Source of the DNA: Paenibacillus sp. FJAT-29882
GTDB taxonomy: Bacteria; Bacillota; Bacilli; Bacillales; DSM-1321
Length of the DNA: 64,000 nt
Direction of reading: 5' to 3'
Assembly (NCBI RefSeq): GCF_001510645.1
Contig: NZ_LMVB01000002.1
Span: 186,001 to 250,000, forward strand
Position 1 is the first letter of the stretch. The number at the start of each line of letters is the position of its first letter. Position numbers and translations under genes: made by a program. The notes beneath the pieces are model-generated. The model was not told the DNA's origin. It saw only the letters and a list, made by a program, of their open reading frames with translations, and searched no databases. Positions 1 to 9,156 of this stretch are shown piece by piece.

Positions 1-935
1 AGATCAGTCAGTTTCCGCTCGGAATAAACCTTCATATCTGACCTTTGGACGAAATCAGTCTCCAACATTAACTCCTCATTTCGATCAATTAAAGAAGACA
101 AATACAAATCCGTAGCCAACTTATCATTTTTAGAAAGATTACATGCTTTACAAGCAATAACTAGATTCCAAATCTGATCCGCTTGAACAAAGCTCCAGGG
201 AATGAAATGATCCACATGGGCGGACTCTTTCTTTTTGATCGACTTGCCGCAATAAAAACACTGCCCATTATATAACGACGCTAAAAGCGAGTAAAACTGA
301 TCCAAGGATGCCCGTTTGGAGACATTCTCTACTTTTACAAGCAGATTCGTCGTATCTCCTTGCTCATTAAATTTCTCCAAAAATAAAGCAAGCTGATAAT
401 TGGTCAAGTAGTTCAGCACCCTTTGAAACCGCTGCATAAATGAATAAAAAGCAGGATTGAAGCGAATCATTTCCTTCGCATTATCGAAATCATACATCGT
501 ACACCCAGTATCTCCATACAAGGCACCCATTACATTAATTTTACATTTCCTCTTCACTTTAGTGATCACTTCTATTTGGACCTCATGCGAAAGCTTATCA
601 AAAACAAGTGTCTGTGGAATTTGATAGTTTGCTTGGATATCAAGCAGAATCTTTTGAACCTCCGCCTTTTTGCCCGTCATATTAATCTGGTTCAAATTAT
701 GATGAATGACTAAATTCCAATAGATTTTAGAAAAACTATTAAATAGACTAGCATAGGAAAGCTCAAGCTTCGCATCGACATTATATAAATTCTCTAATAA
801 AGACTTCACCAGCACAAATTTATATGTCGTAGAATTTTTTGACTTACTCGAAAAAATATAATTAAAATGACCCCAAATATCTTTATCTGATAAATAATCT
901 GCTTTCATTTCTCCAACTTGAAGTTTATAACTCAT
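1..935 (-). CDS. HNH endonuclease domain protein (3' end beyond window)
   Basis: The reading frame is open from an ATG at 935 to the window edge, about 311 codons, and its C-terminus is not in the window. A good AGGTGA ribosome binding site lies just upstream. Near the visible end is a complete HNH module: a CxxC knuckle (GQCFYCGK), then HVDHFIPWS, then NLVIACKACN with the second cysteine pair. This is the zinc-stabilised beta-beta-alpha-metal fold of HNH nucleases. The N-terminal 200 residues resemble nothing I can name. It could be a restriction or defence nuclease, or a homing-type or decayed mobile enzyme; the domain call is firm and the biological role unknown. The next gene on the same strand, a MazG-like protein, begins 370 bases upstream, so the two may be co-transcribed. 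Confidence 0.8.
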   Translation of the reverse strand, partial: MSYKLQVGEMKADYLSDKDIWGHFNYIFSSKSKNSTTYKFVLVKSLLENLYNVDAKLELSYASLFNSFSKIYWNLVIHHNLNQINMTGKKAEVQKILLDIQANYQIPQTLVFDKLSHEVQIEVITKVKRKCKINVMGALYGDTGCTMYDFDNAKEMIRFNPAFYSFMQRFQRVLNYLTNYQLALFLEKFNEQGDTTNLLVKVENVSKRASLDQFYSLLASLYNGQCFYCGKSIKKKESAHVDHFIPWSFVQADQIWNLVIACKACNLSKNDKLATDLYLSSLIDRNEELMLETDFVQRSDMKVYSERKLTD

Positions 936-981
936 ATCATTCACCTGTATTTTCTCTTTATTTAAATGGCGAATACTTTAT

Positions 982-1305
982 TCAATCCTCTACCTCTATT
1001 AAAAATACCTTTTCCTTAAACCTTCCACGCTCCTCTGCTTTCTTCTGACGCACCTGCTCCACTACTTCTATGCTTGACCCATGATATTCCGAAAACGCAT
1101 GAATAATCTCCAAAAGATCTGCCAGCTCTTCAATCGCGTCTTCCTTGGTCGTTGTCTCCATATACTCCCGCAGCTCTTCAAAGCTTTTCTTTCTTAATTC
1201 GGTTATGTATTCCTCTTCATGTAATACTCTAGTCGAAATCTTTTTTCCTGTACGTTCAATGATTTCAGGTATTTGGTCACCGACTAGTTTGTTGTAGATT
1301 GGCAT
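982..1305 (-). CDS. MazG-like nucleotide pyrophosphohydrolase
   Basis: A 107-residue, highly charged, all-helical protein starting at ATG 1305. The EELAD signature at residues 59-63, with Glu43/Glu44 upstream, matches the metal-binding EExxD pattern of the all-alpha NTP pyrophosphatase (MazG/HisE-like) superfamily. The start MPIYNKLVGDQIPEII is typical of the small house-cleaning proteins often annotated as phosphoribosyl-ATP pyrophosphohydrolase-like. It is not HisE of histidine biosynthesis, since no his genes are near. Likely role: hydrolysis of non-canonical or surplus NTPs in the cytoplasm. It lies 46 bases upstream of the HNH gene on the same strand, so a shared transcript is plausible. 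The substrate cannot be read from sequence. Confidence 0.8.
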   Translation of the reverse strand: MPIYNKLVGDQIPEIIERTGKKISTRVLHEEEYITELRKKSFEELREYMETTTKEDAIEELADLLEIIHAFSEYHGSSIEVVEQVRQKKAEERGRFKEKVFLIEVED

Positions 1306-1661
1306 ATAGACTCCCCAATTTCGCAGTTACTTGCTTGCACACTCTAAGTATTTAAGACAAATAGGTTATTTAATAGATTTAATTCCAACTATATGTTTTA
1401 CGTAATCCAATCATTTAGCCTTCACACTTACATTCTACTATGTATCACCGCTGGTTCAGTAAAATCTATTGATCTAAATAGTAATATTAGACCATTCTAA
1501 CCTAAAGGAACTCGTAATAATGAATACTAATTTTGTCAGAACTTTTTTCTAAGTATAATCTGCTTTACATACACTCAAACATCTCAGAAATTTAAGACAA
1601 AACCTTGATCATTTGGTAGAATTTGATTTGTTATTGAATTACATAATGGAACGGAGAACAT
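1306..1661. other. Intergenic region with possible promoter for the lipoprotein gene
   Basis: No convincing gene. A TTGTCA (1533-1538) and a TATAAT (1554-1559), separated by 15 bases, could be the promoter of the downstream plus-strand lipoprotein gene; the spacer is short. Nothing else recognisable. Confidence 0.35.
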
Positions 1662-2702
1662 ATGAAATCAAAATTCAAGATACTAGCACTTATCATTGTT
1701 AGCTTATTATTACTCGCGTCTTGTTCTAATGACAAATATCAAACTGCTATGGATAAGGGGATCGAAAGCCTGATAGAAAAGGATTATCACCAGGCAGCTA
1801 TCCATTTTGAACTAGCATTAAAAGAAAAAGCTGGAGACGAAGATGCCTCCGCCTATTTTGACCAAGCCACTCAGATGAATAATGCGGTGAGCGCCTATGA
1901 ACAAAAACAATATGATTCTGCCATTGATTCGCTTACTACAGTCATGAATCATAGAAATGGATTAAAGACCTTACAATCAGAAGCAAAAAGTCTTAGAACC
2001 CTTATCCTTGCAGATCAAAATATTACGTCTTCTTTCCAAAAAAATCTTGACCTCATTAAAAGCCTGATTACAAAAGAGAGCTACAATTTAGCAGAAGAAA
2101 AGATTCAGCTTTTACAAAAAGACATCGAAACAAACAAGATTCTAGCAGACTATCAATCTGAACTGACTAAACTAACTGAACAAGCAACAGTAGCTTTAAC
2201 GACCAATGAACCTGTACCGCAACAAAATGAAACAGATAATAACGAAGAAAAACCAAACAGCAAAAAGGACAAAAAAAAGAAAGCTGAAAAATTCAAGTAT
2301 CGTCCATACGCGAACGATCGTTTTGGTTTTTCAATGCAATATCCAGAAGGTTTGACGATGGATACTCCCCCTTCTAATGGAGATGGAGCAAGATTCTATA
2401 ATGCAGAATTTGAAGTCACTGCCTATGGCGGTCATACGAATATTGTGAGCGAAGGAGAAACAATCGAAACCTATTACCAGGAAGAATTAAATAGCATCCC
2501 TGGACAAATTGCCTATCAAAAATTGACAGATGATTGGTATGTAGTTTCCTATGAAGATAATGGGCAAATTTTCTATAATAAATTCTTCTTTGGCCAAGAA
2601 GTCTTCAATAAATTTATCATTTCCTACCCCGCAAATAAACAAGATAAGTACGAACCGGTTACGGCTCATATTGCCAAAACATTTGCTCCGTCTGCACAAT
2701 AG
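1662..2702 (+). CDS. Secreted lipoprotein with TPR-like N-terminal half
   Basis: 346 residues. The N-terminus is a lipoprotein signal: basic MKSKFK, a hydrophobic stretch and a lipobox LLLASC with Cys at about residue 21, so the product should be anchored to the outer face of the membrane. Residues 25-175 are helical and resemble tetratricopeptide-type repeats (YQTAMDKGIESLIEKDYHQAA, then YEQKQYDSAIDSL). A Lys/Asn/Glu-rich linker at about 185-215 leads to a C-terminal beta-rich domain beginning YANDRFGFSMQYPEGL, the pattern seen in many Bacillus lipoproteins with a PsbP/LpqN-like fold. No enzymatic motif. The start ATG follows GGAACGGAGAAC. Monocistronic, with a terminator right after. Function unknown. 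Confidence 0.8.
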   Translation: MKSKFKILALIIVSLLLLASCSNDKYQTAMDKGIESLIEKDYHQAAIHFELALKEKAGDEDASAYFDQATQMNNAVSAYEQKQYDSAIDSLTTVMNHRNGLKTLQSEAKSLRTLILADQNITSSFQKNLDLIKSLITKESYNLAEEKIQLLQKDIETNKILADYQSELTKLTEQATVALTTNEPVPQQNETDNNEEKPNSKKDKKKKAEKFKYRPYANDRFGFSMQYPEGLTMDTPPSNGDGARFYNAEFEVTAYGGHTNIVSEGETIETYYQEELNSIPGQIAYQKLTDDWYVVSYEDNGQIFYNKFFFGQEVFNKFIISYPANKQDKYEPVTAHIAKTFAPSAQ

Positions 2703-2710
2703 AATCAGGT

Positions 2711-2742
2711 AAGGCACAAGCTTAAATGCTAGTGCCTTTTTC
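2711..2742 (+). terminator. Rho-independent terminator after lipoprotein gene
   Basis: Stem AAGGCACaAGC / GCTaGTGCCTT with a short loop, followed by TTTTCT. It begins 8 bases after the stop codon at 2702. Confidence 0.75.
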
Positions 2743-3176
2743 TAATTCTTTTCTTAATTGGTTCTCTCTCAATCTCAAACCCAATTCTTATAATCCATTA
2801 AATTAAGTAATCATACATCCCCTTGTAAAGTCAGATGCCGAGCACTACTTGTCATCTTCCTATAGTGGATTCAAAGTGAATTTATATAGTGAAATTACCT
2901 AGAAATTTTTTTAATGTTGGAACAAGTAGGTTTTAATACTAGCAGTTTGATAATCCTTTCTTAACCAATTTGATCGCACAGCTACGAATTACTAGAAGTG
3001 ATAGGCGCTATATAATTACTTTCATAGCTGAATTATTCTGTGCACATAGCGAAGTCTAGTAGTATTTTACAGATTCCATTTTTTAAAAAAATTTTCTCCC
3101 TATGCTACTTTCCCTCATTTCGAAGTTATAAAGAGGATGACAAGCAGAATTCTCTGCATAACGGGAGGGATTTTAG
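2743..3176. other. Intergenic region, nothing recognised
   Basis: AT-rich DNA with no open frame that has a ribosome binding site. A small GCAGA/TCTGC hairpin lies about 30 bases upstream of the HTH gene at 3177; its meaning is unclear. Confidence 0.3.
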
Positions 3177-3986
3177 ATGGCGAAGAAAAGGATTGAATAT
3201 ATTGCAGGTATCCAAACGTATCAGGAGCTAGCATCATTCACGACGGTAGAAGAATTAAACGAGACGGTTTTGCTTCATTTAGATTCTTTAGATTTGACGA
3301 AAACAGAAAGGGAGGTATTACGCCTTCTTGCGAGATATAGTTGTGTGTATCCAGGTGTGAGTTTTTTGTGTAAAACGAAAATCGCTGAGATGATTGGAAA
3401 AAGCAGGAGAACAGTCATTCGAGTCTGCCTTAAATTAGAGCAGCTCGGAGCCATTCGGCAATATGAAATGAAGCGGACAACGGATATGAAACAAACATCT
3501 AATGCGATTGTGATTCAATTCATTCAGAAAGAAAAACTTGTGCAGGCCGATCATTCTGCCGCTAAAAAAGAAGTTGTCACACAAGAGGTGCCTGAAAATG
3601 TCACACCAAAAAGCTGCATTCCTTTTAAGCAAAAAAATAAAGAATTAGATCATACGTATCAAGACAGTCATTCGTCTGCTTATCAACGATTTAAGGGGAT
3701 GGTTCATAATTTTGTCAGTGACTGTCCTTTAGTGGACAAGCTTTATGGCATCTATGTCGCACAAACGCATTATATAAAAACTGCTTATACGCAGGAAGAA
3801 CTTTTACAAATTGGAGTTTTAGCGATTAAGACGTCCTTTCAGGCTACAAAACGAAAAAACATCCGCAATCTTGCTGGATATTATAACGGGGCATTATCCA
3901 ATATGCTCGATCAATTATATTATGACTCTGTATTTCCTGACTTTAAGGAAGAAGCTGTAAGTGAAGAAATGGAATGGCTAGTTTAA
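3177..3986 (+). CDS. Helix-turn-helix domain protein
   Basis: 269 residues; ATG preceded by GGGAGGGATTTTAG, a strong ribosome binding site. Residues 40-115 form a winged-helix-like module: helix TKTEREVLRLLARYS, then FLCKTKIAEMIGKSRRTVIRVCLKLEQLGAIRQYEMKR, where KIAEMIGKSRRTVIRV is the recognition HTH. The middle is a charged linker; the C-terminal third (about 165-255) is helical and has no family I can name. The arrangement recalls replication-initiation or plasmid/phage-type HTH proteins found in Bacillaceae as single chromosomal copies. No partner genes adjoin it. DNA binding is well supported; whether it is a regulator or a replication relic is open. Confidence 0.7.
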   Translation: MAKKRIEYIAGIQTYQELASFTTVEELNETVLLHLDSLDLTKTEREVLRLLARYSCVYPGVSFLCKTKIAEMIGKSRRTVIRVCLKLEQLGAIRQYEMKRTTDMKQTSNAIVIQFIQKEKLVQADHSAAKKEVVTQEVPENVTPKSCIPFKQKNKELDHTYQDSHSSAYQRFKGMVHNFVSDCPLVDKLYGIYVAQTHYIKTAYTQEELLQIGVLAIKTSFQATKRKNIRNLAGYYNGALSNMLDQLYYDSVFPDFKEEAVSEEMEWLV

Positions 3987-4101
3987 TTGGCAATATGATC
4001 AATCATCTATTGATGTTAATACAGTCTCAATTGAACATTACCATTCATCCCTTTCTGGTGGGTTACCATTTAATAAATAAATTCAATTAGTACTTCTTCT
4101 A

Positions 4102-4170
4102 GTTACCATGTTTTGTTTCCTCGACTATTTCTAAAGAGTCATCATTTACATAGGCTGGTGCTTGTCACCT
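4102..4170 (-). repeat. Copy A of an imperfect duplication flanking the SAP gene
   Basis: About 70 bases sharing roughly 80% identity with 4951-5026, including the common core CTCATCATTTACATA-like segment and a GGTGC(T)TGTCACC palindrome. Read on the minus strand both copies encode a similar peptide (YVNDDSLEIVEETKHGN here, YVNDESLEIMDETRHVN in copy B), so they look like remnants of one coding sequence. Confidence 0.55.
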
Positions 4171-4743
4171 AAATATATTAGAGGTGTATTTATTATTTCC
4201 AGGGAGTTTCTTGATGTTATTCCAGGCTTCCATTGCTTCTTCACGACTTTTCCCTTTATTTTCTGGATCAGCGAAAAAGTCACGAATAAATTGATTATAT
4301 TCAAATTGTGGAGCAATTTTTTTCTCATATGATGGGTCTTTCTTTCGTTCTTCTTCTTTATACCAAGCATCTACAACATCACGATATGTTTTTCCTACAT
4401 TGTTTTTTAAATAGTTTTGAATATAGGTAGAAAAATGAAACTTAGGACTAATCACTGTTTTGAAAAAAGCTCTTACGTCTTGACTACAACGATGATTTTC
4501 CATAATGACTGTATCAAGGCTCAATATAATCTGCGTTTTTAGTTTCGTATTCACTCTTGTATTTCTAAGTGGCTTTTTTATCTCGCCTGTTAGAAGAAAC
4601 GATTCGATTCTATCTGAAATCTCTATTTTAGAGCCAGATGCACTCATCCCATTTTCTCTACAAAACAATTGCAGTTCTTCTTTTAACCAATAAAAAGCTT
4701 TAAAATCTAGAATACTACTATCTTTTGTGAGATTAGGTCTCAA
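4165..4743 (-). CDS. SAP-domain, DUF6434-type protein
   Basis: 192 residues from the chosen TTG start at 4743. An upstream in-frame TTG at 4758 lies inside the GGAGGTG ribosome binding site, so the later TTG, 6 bases past it, is preferred. Residues 10-50 hold a SAP-like helix pair (FKAFYWLKEELQLFCRENGMSASGSKIEISDRIESFL), normally a nucleic-acid binding module. The C-terminal half (SPKFHFSTYIQNYLKNNVGKTY, then EAMEAWNNIK) has the short Trp-containing helices seen in DUF6434 proteins of Firmicutes. Cytoplasmic; no enzymatic motif. It sits between two copies of a duplicated segment (4102-4170 and 4951-5026), suggesting insertion or local duplication. Confidence 0.7.
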   Translation of the reverse strand: MRPNLTKDSSILDFKAFYWLKEELQLFCRENGMSASGSKIEISDRIESFLLTGEIKKPLRNTRVNTKLKTQIILSLDTVIMENHRCSQDVRAFFKTVISPKFHFSTYIQNYLKNNVGKTYRDVVDAWYKEEERKKDPSYEKKIAPQFEYNQFIRDFFADPENKGKSREEAMEAWNNIKKLPGNNKYTSNIFR

Positions 4744-4950
4744 GAGCAACACCTCCAAATATACTTATTTCCAACACAGAACATTCATTCTCACTGATCA
4801 ATCTAATCATATACAATAACAACAAACTTTACGAAAGCCCTAAGAAAATGAGCCTTAACACAACACGATTGTATTCGCCAGTAACCATACTGCAGCGTCA
4901 ATTATCCGCTACCTTTCATAATATTTTCTTCAAATCCGACGTTCCCTGTT

Positions 4951-5026
4951 GTTAACATGTCTTGTTTCATCCATTATTTCTAAAGACTCATCATTTACAT
5001 ATTTCTAGATGATGCCTGTCATCTAA
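4951..5026 (-). repeat. Copy B of an imperfect duplication flanking the SAP gene
   Basis: Second copy of the segment at 4102-4170, in the same orientation. It contains a GATGCCTGTCATC near-palindrome corresponding to GGTGCTTGTCACC in copy A. The rest of the 4744-5107 gap is featureless. Confidence 0.55.
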
Positions 5027-5034
5027 TAAAAAGT

Positions 5035-5058
5035 GGATAGCCTAAAAAAGGACTATCC
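5035..5058 (-). terminator. Terminator after 2-hydroxyacid dehydrogenase gene
   Basis: GGATAG/CTATCC stem followed on the minus strand by ACTTTTTATT, 50 bases past the stop codon. Confidence 0.6.
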
Positions 5059-5107
5059 GACACATTCTACTATTTTATTTCCTCTAAATTCCCCGATAGC
5101 TGTTCAG

Positions 5108-6085
5108 CTACCTTACCTGTATCTCACGATTGATCCATGTAGGTGGAATTTCTCCCTGTAATCCGACAACTAGGTTTGTTGCTGCTAACATCGCCATTTT
5201 CAAGCGCGTTTCATAAGTGGCGGAACCGATATGTGGCAAAGTGACAACATTGGTCATTGAAAGCAAGGGATTATCAAAATCGACCGGCTCTTTTTCAAAG
5301 ACATCTAGCCCAGCTGCTTGAATTTCTCCAGTATTGAGCGCATGGATTAAAGCACCTTCGTCTACAACTCTTCCTCTTGAACAATTGATAAATATCGCCG
5401 TCTTCTTCATGTACTCGAACTCTCTTTTTCCAATCAACTTTTCAGTTTGAGGAGTTAGTGGTGTCATGACACATACAAAATCAGACTGCTTGAGCAGATC
5501 TTCCAGCGAACAATATGTAGCCCCATACTTTTGTTCGGCTTCATCATTTCTGGATCGATTGTGATATAAAATATCCATATCAAATCCGAAATGAGCCCTT
5601 TTAGCAACCGCAGAGCCGATTCCGCCCATTCCGATAATTCCTAATACTTTATGATGGACATCTACCCCAAACCAACTTTCCTCAAGTTTCGTTCCCCACT
5701 GCCCTGTCTTAACCCTTTGATCCAGTTCCGGCATCCTTCTAGCCGTTGCTAAAACTAATCCCATAATCGTATCTGCAACTGTCTCGTTCAATACTTCTGG
5801 AGTATTTGTAGCCATAATCCCTCGTTCTGATAGCTCTGGCACGTCCAAATTGTCGTAACCGACCGAGGTATTGCACACAATTTGTAATTGTGGAGCCTGA
5901 TCTAGTAAAACCTTATCCACCTTTAACCCTGAACCTAATATCCCCTGTGCGTCCTTTAACTCATGTAGAAATTCAGGATAGTTTTGGGCATCAAACTTCT
6001 CAAAATAAACAACATCACAAGTCTTTTGAATAAAATCCAATACACTTTGATCCACTTTCTTATAGACAATTACTTTCGGCTTCAT
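5108..6085 (-). CDS. D-2-hydroxyacid dehydrogenase (glyoxylate/hydroxypyruvate reductase type)
   Basis: 325 residues, the usual length for the family; ATG preceded by GGGAGGAAACAGTC. The NAD(P)-binding Rossmann motif GMGGIGSAVAKRA sits near residue 150. The catalytic elements are present: Arg in INCSRGRVVDEGAL, Glu in DVFEKEPVD, and His in LPHIGSATYETR. The overall order (substrate domain, inserted nucleotide domain, return to the substrate domain) matches GyaR/GhrB-like enzymes that reduce glyoxylate, hydroxypyruvate or 2-ketogluconate to D-2-hydroxyacids. It stands alone with its own terminator, so context does not settle the substrate. An Arg after the Rossmann beta-strand (HNRSRNDE) suggests NADPH preference; this is inference. 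Confidence 0.85.
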   Translation of the reverse strand: MKPKVIVYKKVDQSVLDFIQKTCDVVYFEKFDAQNYPEFLHELKDAQGILGSGLKVDKVLLDQAPQLQIVCNTSVGYDNLDVPELSERGIMATNTPEVLNETVADTIMGLVLATARRMPELDQRVKTGQWGTKLEESWFGVDVHHKVLGIIGMGGIGSAVAKRAHFGFDMDILYHNRSRNDEAEQKYGATYCSLEDLLKQSDFVCVMTPLTPQTEKLIGKREFEYMKKTAIFINCSRGRVVDEGALIHALNTGEIQAAGLDVFEKEPVDFDNPLLSMTNVVTLPHIGSATYETRLKMAMLAATNLVVGLQGEIPPTWINREIQVR

Positions 6086-6227
6086 GACTGTTTCCTCCCT
6101 TTCAATATAGTAAGAATTACTAGTCAGCTAGATTCCACTTTGGTTTGCCATCAGTTCTTACCATTATTATTGCACACAGACTTTACGATCTCTATTGCAT
6201 TACAATATTCTTTAAAGTTACAATCCA

Positions 6228-6375
6228 TTTTAACCATGAAAAACATCTATGAGCGTCTACTCCCAAACCTACGATGAAAAAGATTTAGAATCTCAAACTG
6301 TATCACCTGATGAAGGTGGCGGTGCGGAGCTGATTTTGCGAAGCCCCGCCCCTTTTCCGCAGAAAAATCACGTCT
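6228..6375 (+). repeat. Dispersed repeat R3, copy 1
   Basis: Contains GGTGGCGGTGCGGAGC, a short spacer and AAGCCCCGCCCCTTTTCC. The GCGGAGCT and AAGCCCCGC segments can pair, so the element is an imperfect hairpin. It matches 63865-64000 over about 130 bases and 18405-18436 (inverted, core only). It occupies most of the gap between the 2-hydroxyacid dehydrogenase and the GntR regulator. Confidence 0.65.
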
Positions 6376-6483
6376 CTTCACCATTATTGGTGATTCCCAC
6401 ATAATTCCGGTAAAAAGTCAGCTGGATTGGAGCAAGTCAAAAAGCGGTAGAATTGTTCTAACAGAGAAATGTCCATCCAGTAG

Positions 6484-7218
6484 CTATTTGTAAATATTTA
6501 ATTTTATATTCGAGAACTGTTGCGGGATATAAAATTTATTATACATTAATGGATATTCTGAATTGCTATAAAGGCTTTCCAATAGTAAAAAACATTCATT
6601 TTGGCCGATTAACTTTTCTTTCTTGTTGACTAGATTAACAGTACGTGTATATTTGATTTCAATTTCTCCATGGTTGGCATTCACATACGCTTGGTTTTCT
6701 AGAAAATCTAGTAGTTGTTCCTTATTATTTAAGTCCAAGGATAAACTTTCTATTGTTTGCATGGACATAAAAGTAAAAGCATAGGCTACTAAATCGTCTC
6801 CCTTTCTATACAAACGTTCTAAAGCTACAACTGTAGACGAATCTCTTTTTAATACTTGTTTCGTATATTCCGTTTCCTTGTCCAGTCGATAATTTGTATC
6901 TATTCGGTCAAATGTACTTATATGGCACTTATGCATAGGATTACTTAATTTTTCTAATTGAACACCCTCTTTTTTATAAAACGAATCGATCACAAAATTT
7001 CCTTTCCCGCGTATATTTCTTACTAATCCATCATCTTGCAAAAGTGCTAAAGCTTGTCGTAAAGTTGCGCGACTAATTCCTAGTCTGCTTGCTAAATCTG
7101 GTTCTGAAGGAAGCCTACTACCTACAGGGTATTCTCCTTTCGTAATTTGAAGCAGGAGTTCGTCATATACATTGATATAGAGTGGTCTTTTCAATTTATC
7201 TAGTTTATTTTTATTCAT
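6484..7218 (-). CDS. GntR/HutC-family transcriptional regulator
   Basis: 244 residues. The N-terminal winged helix is classic GntR: PLYINVYDELLLQITKGEYPVGSRLPSEPDLASRLGISRATLRQALALLQDDGLVRNIRGKGNFV (residues 12-76), with the SEPDLASRLGISRATLRQAL recognition helix. Residues 90-240 form a UTRA-type effector domain (VVALERLYRKGDDLVAYAFTF, then PLMYNKFYIP), which places it in the HutC subfamily that senses small carbon or nitrogen metabolites. The MFS gene and deoD lie just downstream in the window on the same strand, so they are the likeliest targets, and a TAGACATGTCTA palindrome upstream of deoD is a candidate operator. The effector is unknown. Confidence 0.85.
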   Translation of the reverse strand: MNKNKLDKLKRPLYINVYDELLLQITKGEYPVGSRLPSEPDLASRLGISRATLRQALALLQDDGLVRNIRGKGNFVIDSFYKKEGVQLEKLSNPMHKCHISTFDRIDTNYRLDKETEYTKQVLKRDSSTVVALERLYRKGDDLVAYAFTFMSMQTIESLSLDLNNKEQLLDFLENQAYVNANHGEIEIKYTRTVNLVNKKEKLIGQNECFLLLESLYSNSEYPLMYNKFYIPQQFSNIKLNIYK

Positions 7219-7254
7219 TTAGTCAATCCGTATCCTTTTCTAAAAAATTTAACA

Positions 7255-7338
7255 AAAAGGGTCAGACCTTGCAACGACTATATACAGATTATAATATACT
7301 GTGTATAGAGTGCGAGGTCAGACCCTTTTGGGACATCC
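7255..7338. repeat. Palindromic repeat R1, copy 1
   Basis: Left arm AAAAAGGGTCAGACCTTGC, right arm GCGAGGTCAGACCCTTTTG; the two arms pair around a variable AT-rich middle. It matches copies at 21671, 34593 and 59559. It lies immediately upstream of the GntR gene. Confidence 0.75.
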
Positions 7339-7479
7339 TCTTTCATGTATAGTAACTTATTATTTTAGTAATTGTAAGAAATAGTTACTGATTTTGGCTT
7401 ATTCAGATCGGCCAATATCAGAAAATATATCATTTTCAGGTAATTCACTAGAATCCTTTAATTGTTAATGGAATATTTT

Positions 7480-8886
7480 TTACGCTGCTCTTTTACTTGT
7501 ATTAGTATTAATGTCTAATTTACGACCAACTAAAAGCCAAAATAAAATGATCGCTAATAGAGCAATTGCTACAATAATAATTATGATACTACTATAATTC
7601 AATGCTATTGGATCATCTGTCACAAAACTCAAAAAGCCGAATTGTAAATCTTTCTTATCAATCAAAAAGGCTGAATATGAGAAACCTGCTGACATTGAGA
7701 TATTCAGGCATAAATTATAGAATCCTAATGCTGCCCCTGTTTTTTCAGTTGGTACATTTTTAATACTTGTATCAATTAACGGTGCATATAACAATGCAAA
7801 GCTACAAGAAAATAAAATAAGCGAGATGACAAGTACTGTAATAGATGATTTCACAAAGAAGGTACCGATTAATAAACTAATAATCATTAAAGACATCGCT
7901 AGATAAACACATTGTTTGCTACTTAAATATTTTCCTATTTTACCAGAATACATCCCAACGACTGCTGCTGACAAACATGCTGGTACGAACATCAATGAAA
8001 CAGTATCCAAGTTGACATCATATATAGTTGTCATCATAAATGATAATGTATTTAGCGCATACGCAGAGTAAGTAGAGTAAATAATAAATGCAATAGCTAA
8101 TACAAACATAAATTGTTTATTTTTAAAGAATTCAATCGTAATAAACGCATTTTTATTTTTACTTACATAGAATAAGAACCCAACTACAGTTACCATGAAG
8201 AGGATAAAAAGTCCCCAATTGAAAGAAGACATATACAACATGATTGAAGTAGCCGTTACTGCAACTAAAATTAGTCCTAAAACGTCTATACTATTTTTCT
8301 TACTTTCTTCTTTCGGTAAATATTTAAGAATGAATGGCAATATTAATAAGCTTAGTAAAGGAATTAAAAACAAGTTTTGCCACTGTAAATAAGTTGATAC
8401 AAACCCACCTGTTAAAATACCAATTACTGTGGCAATTTGGAAACTACTCGTACTAAATCCCATATATTTCTTTTGTTCATCTACACTTGCATATTTAGCG
8501 ATGAAAATTAAATAAAGAGTTTCAGTAGCCCCTAAACCAGCTGATTGGATGATTCTTGAAACAACGATTAACCAGTAATTAGTATGTGTGATATAACCAA
8601 GTAAAGATCCTACACATATTAAAACGATGCCTAGTACTAGTAGATTTCGTATGCTAATCGAATCAGATAAAGAAGAATAAACCACTGCCCCTATCCCAAT
8701 TACCAATCCTGCAAGTGTTACTTGCCAACTTACTGTAGTTGCTGATACACCAAAATACTCTACTAAATCTGGAGAAATAATTTTAAAAGAGTTATCGATA
8801 ACGAGTGAAAAAATCATTAACAGTAATATGACGGGAACTACTTTACTTAAGTTTACAACTGGCGTTTTTTCTATTGAACCATTCAT
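7480..8886 (-). CDS. MFS transporter, DHA2-like exporter
   Basis: 468 residues; ATG follows a GTGGGGGTATATTT ribosome binding site. The hydropathy pattern fits about 14 membrane helices. The first helix pair (VVPVILLLMIFSLVIDNSFKIISPDL), the LSDSISIRNLLVLG loop after helix 2 (the motif A position, with several consensus residues missing) and the SAGLGATETLYLIFIAKYAS motif around helices 4-5 place it with proton-driven EmrB/QacA/TetL-like exporters. Membrane protein; substrate not readable. It follows deoD on the same strand with a perfect 15-bp hairpin between them, so it may have its own promoter or be expressed by read-through. The neighbouring GntR regulator could control both. Confidence 0.8.
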   Translation of the reverse strand: MNGSIEKTPVVNLSKVVPVILLLMIFSLVIDNSFKIISPDLVEYFGVSATTVSWQVTLAGLVIGIGAVVYSSLSDSISIRNLLVLGIVLICVGSLLGYITHTNYWLIVVSRIIQSAGLGATETLYLIFIAKYASVDEQKKYMGFSTSSFQIATVIGILTGGFVSTYLQWQNLFLIPLLSLLILPFILKYLPKEESKKNSIDVLGLILVAVTATSIMLYMSSFNWGLFILFMVTVVGFLFYVSKNKNAFITIEFFKNKQFMFVLAIAFIIYSTYSAYALNTLSFMMTTIYDVNLDTVSLMFVPACLSAAVVGMYSGKIGKYLSSKQCVYLAMSLMIISLLIGTFFVKSSITVLVISLILFSCSFALLYAPLIDTSIKNVPTEKTGAALGFYNLCLNISMSAGFSYSAFLIDKKDLQFGFLSFVTDDPIALNYSSIIIIIVAIALLAIILFWLLVGRKLDINTNTSKRAA

Positions 8887-9094
8887 AAATATACCCCCAC
8901 TATAACTAATGTTTCCATCCTATTTTGAACAAAGTTGAGTAACAGCGCTTACAATATATGTTGAAAGCAATAAAAAGAATATCTATCTCTTTCCTTCGAG
9001 AAATGATCCTAGTAGGGAATCCGTTCAATGTTGATTGGTTTCCATTCACCTTTCATGAACTAGATGAATAATTGGAACTAACACATCAGTCATT

Positions 9095-9134
9095 ACACGC
9101 TTCCTTCACGTCGTATTAAGTGAAGGAAGCGTGT
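9095..9134 (-). terminator. 15-bp perfect hairpin after deoD
   Basis: ACACGCTTCCTTCAC and its exact complement around a 10-base loop, 23 bases past the deoD stop. It lacks a clear T-run, so it may be a weak terminator, a processing site or a bidirectional element between deoD and the MFS gene. Confidence 0.6.
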
Positions 9135-9156
9135 CTAAATCATAGATGGAGCAAAT

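Noticed and set aside
4146-4370. 74-codon minus-strand frame inside the SAP gene
   Set aside because: Overlaps a well-supported gene in another frame with no ribosome binding site of its own.
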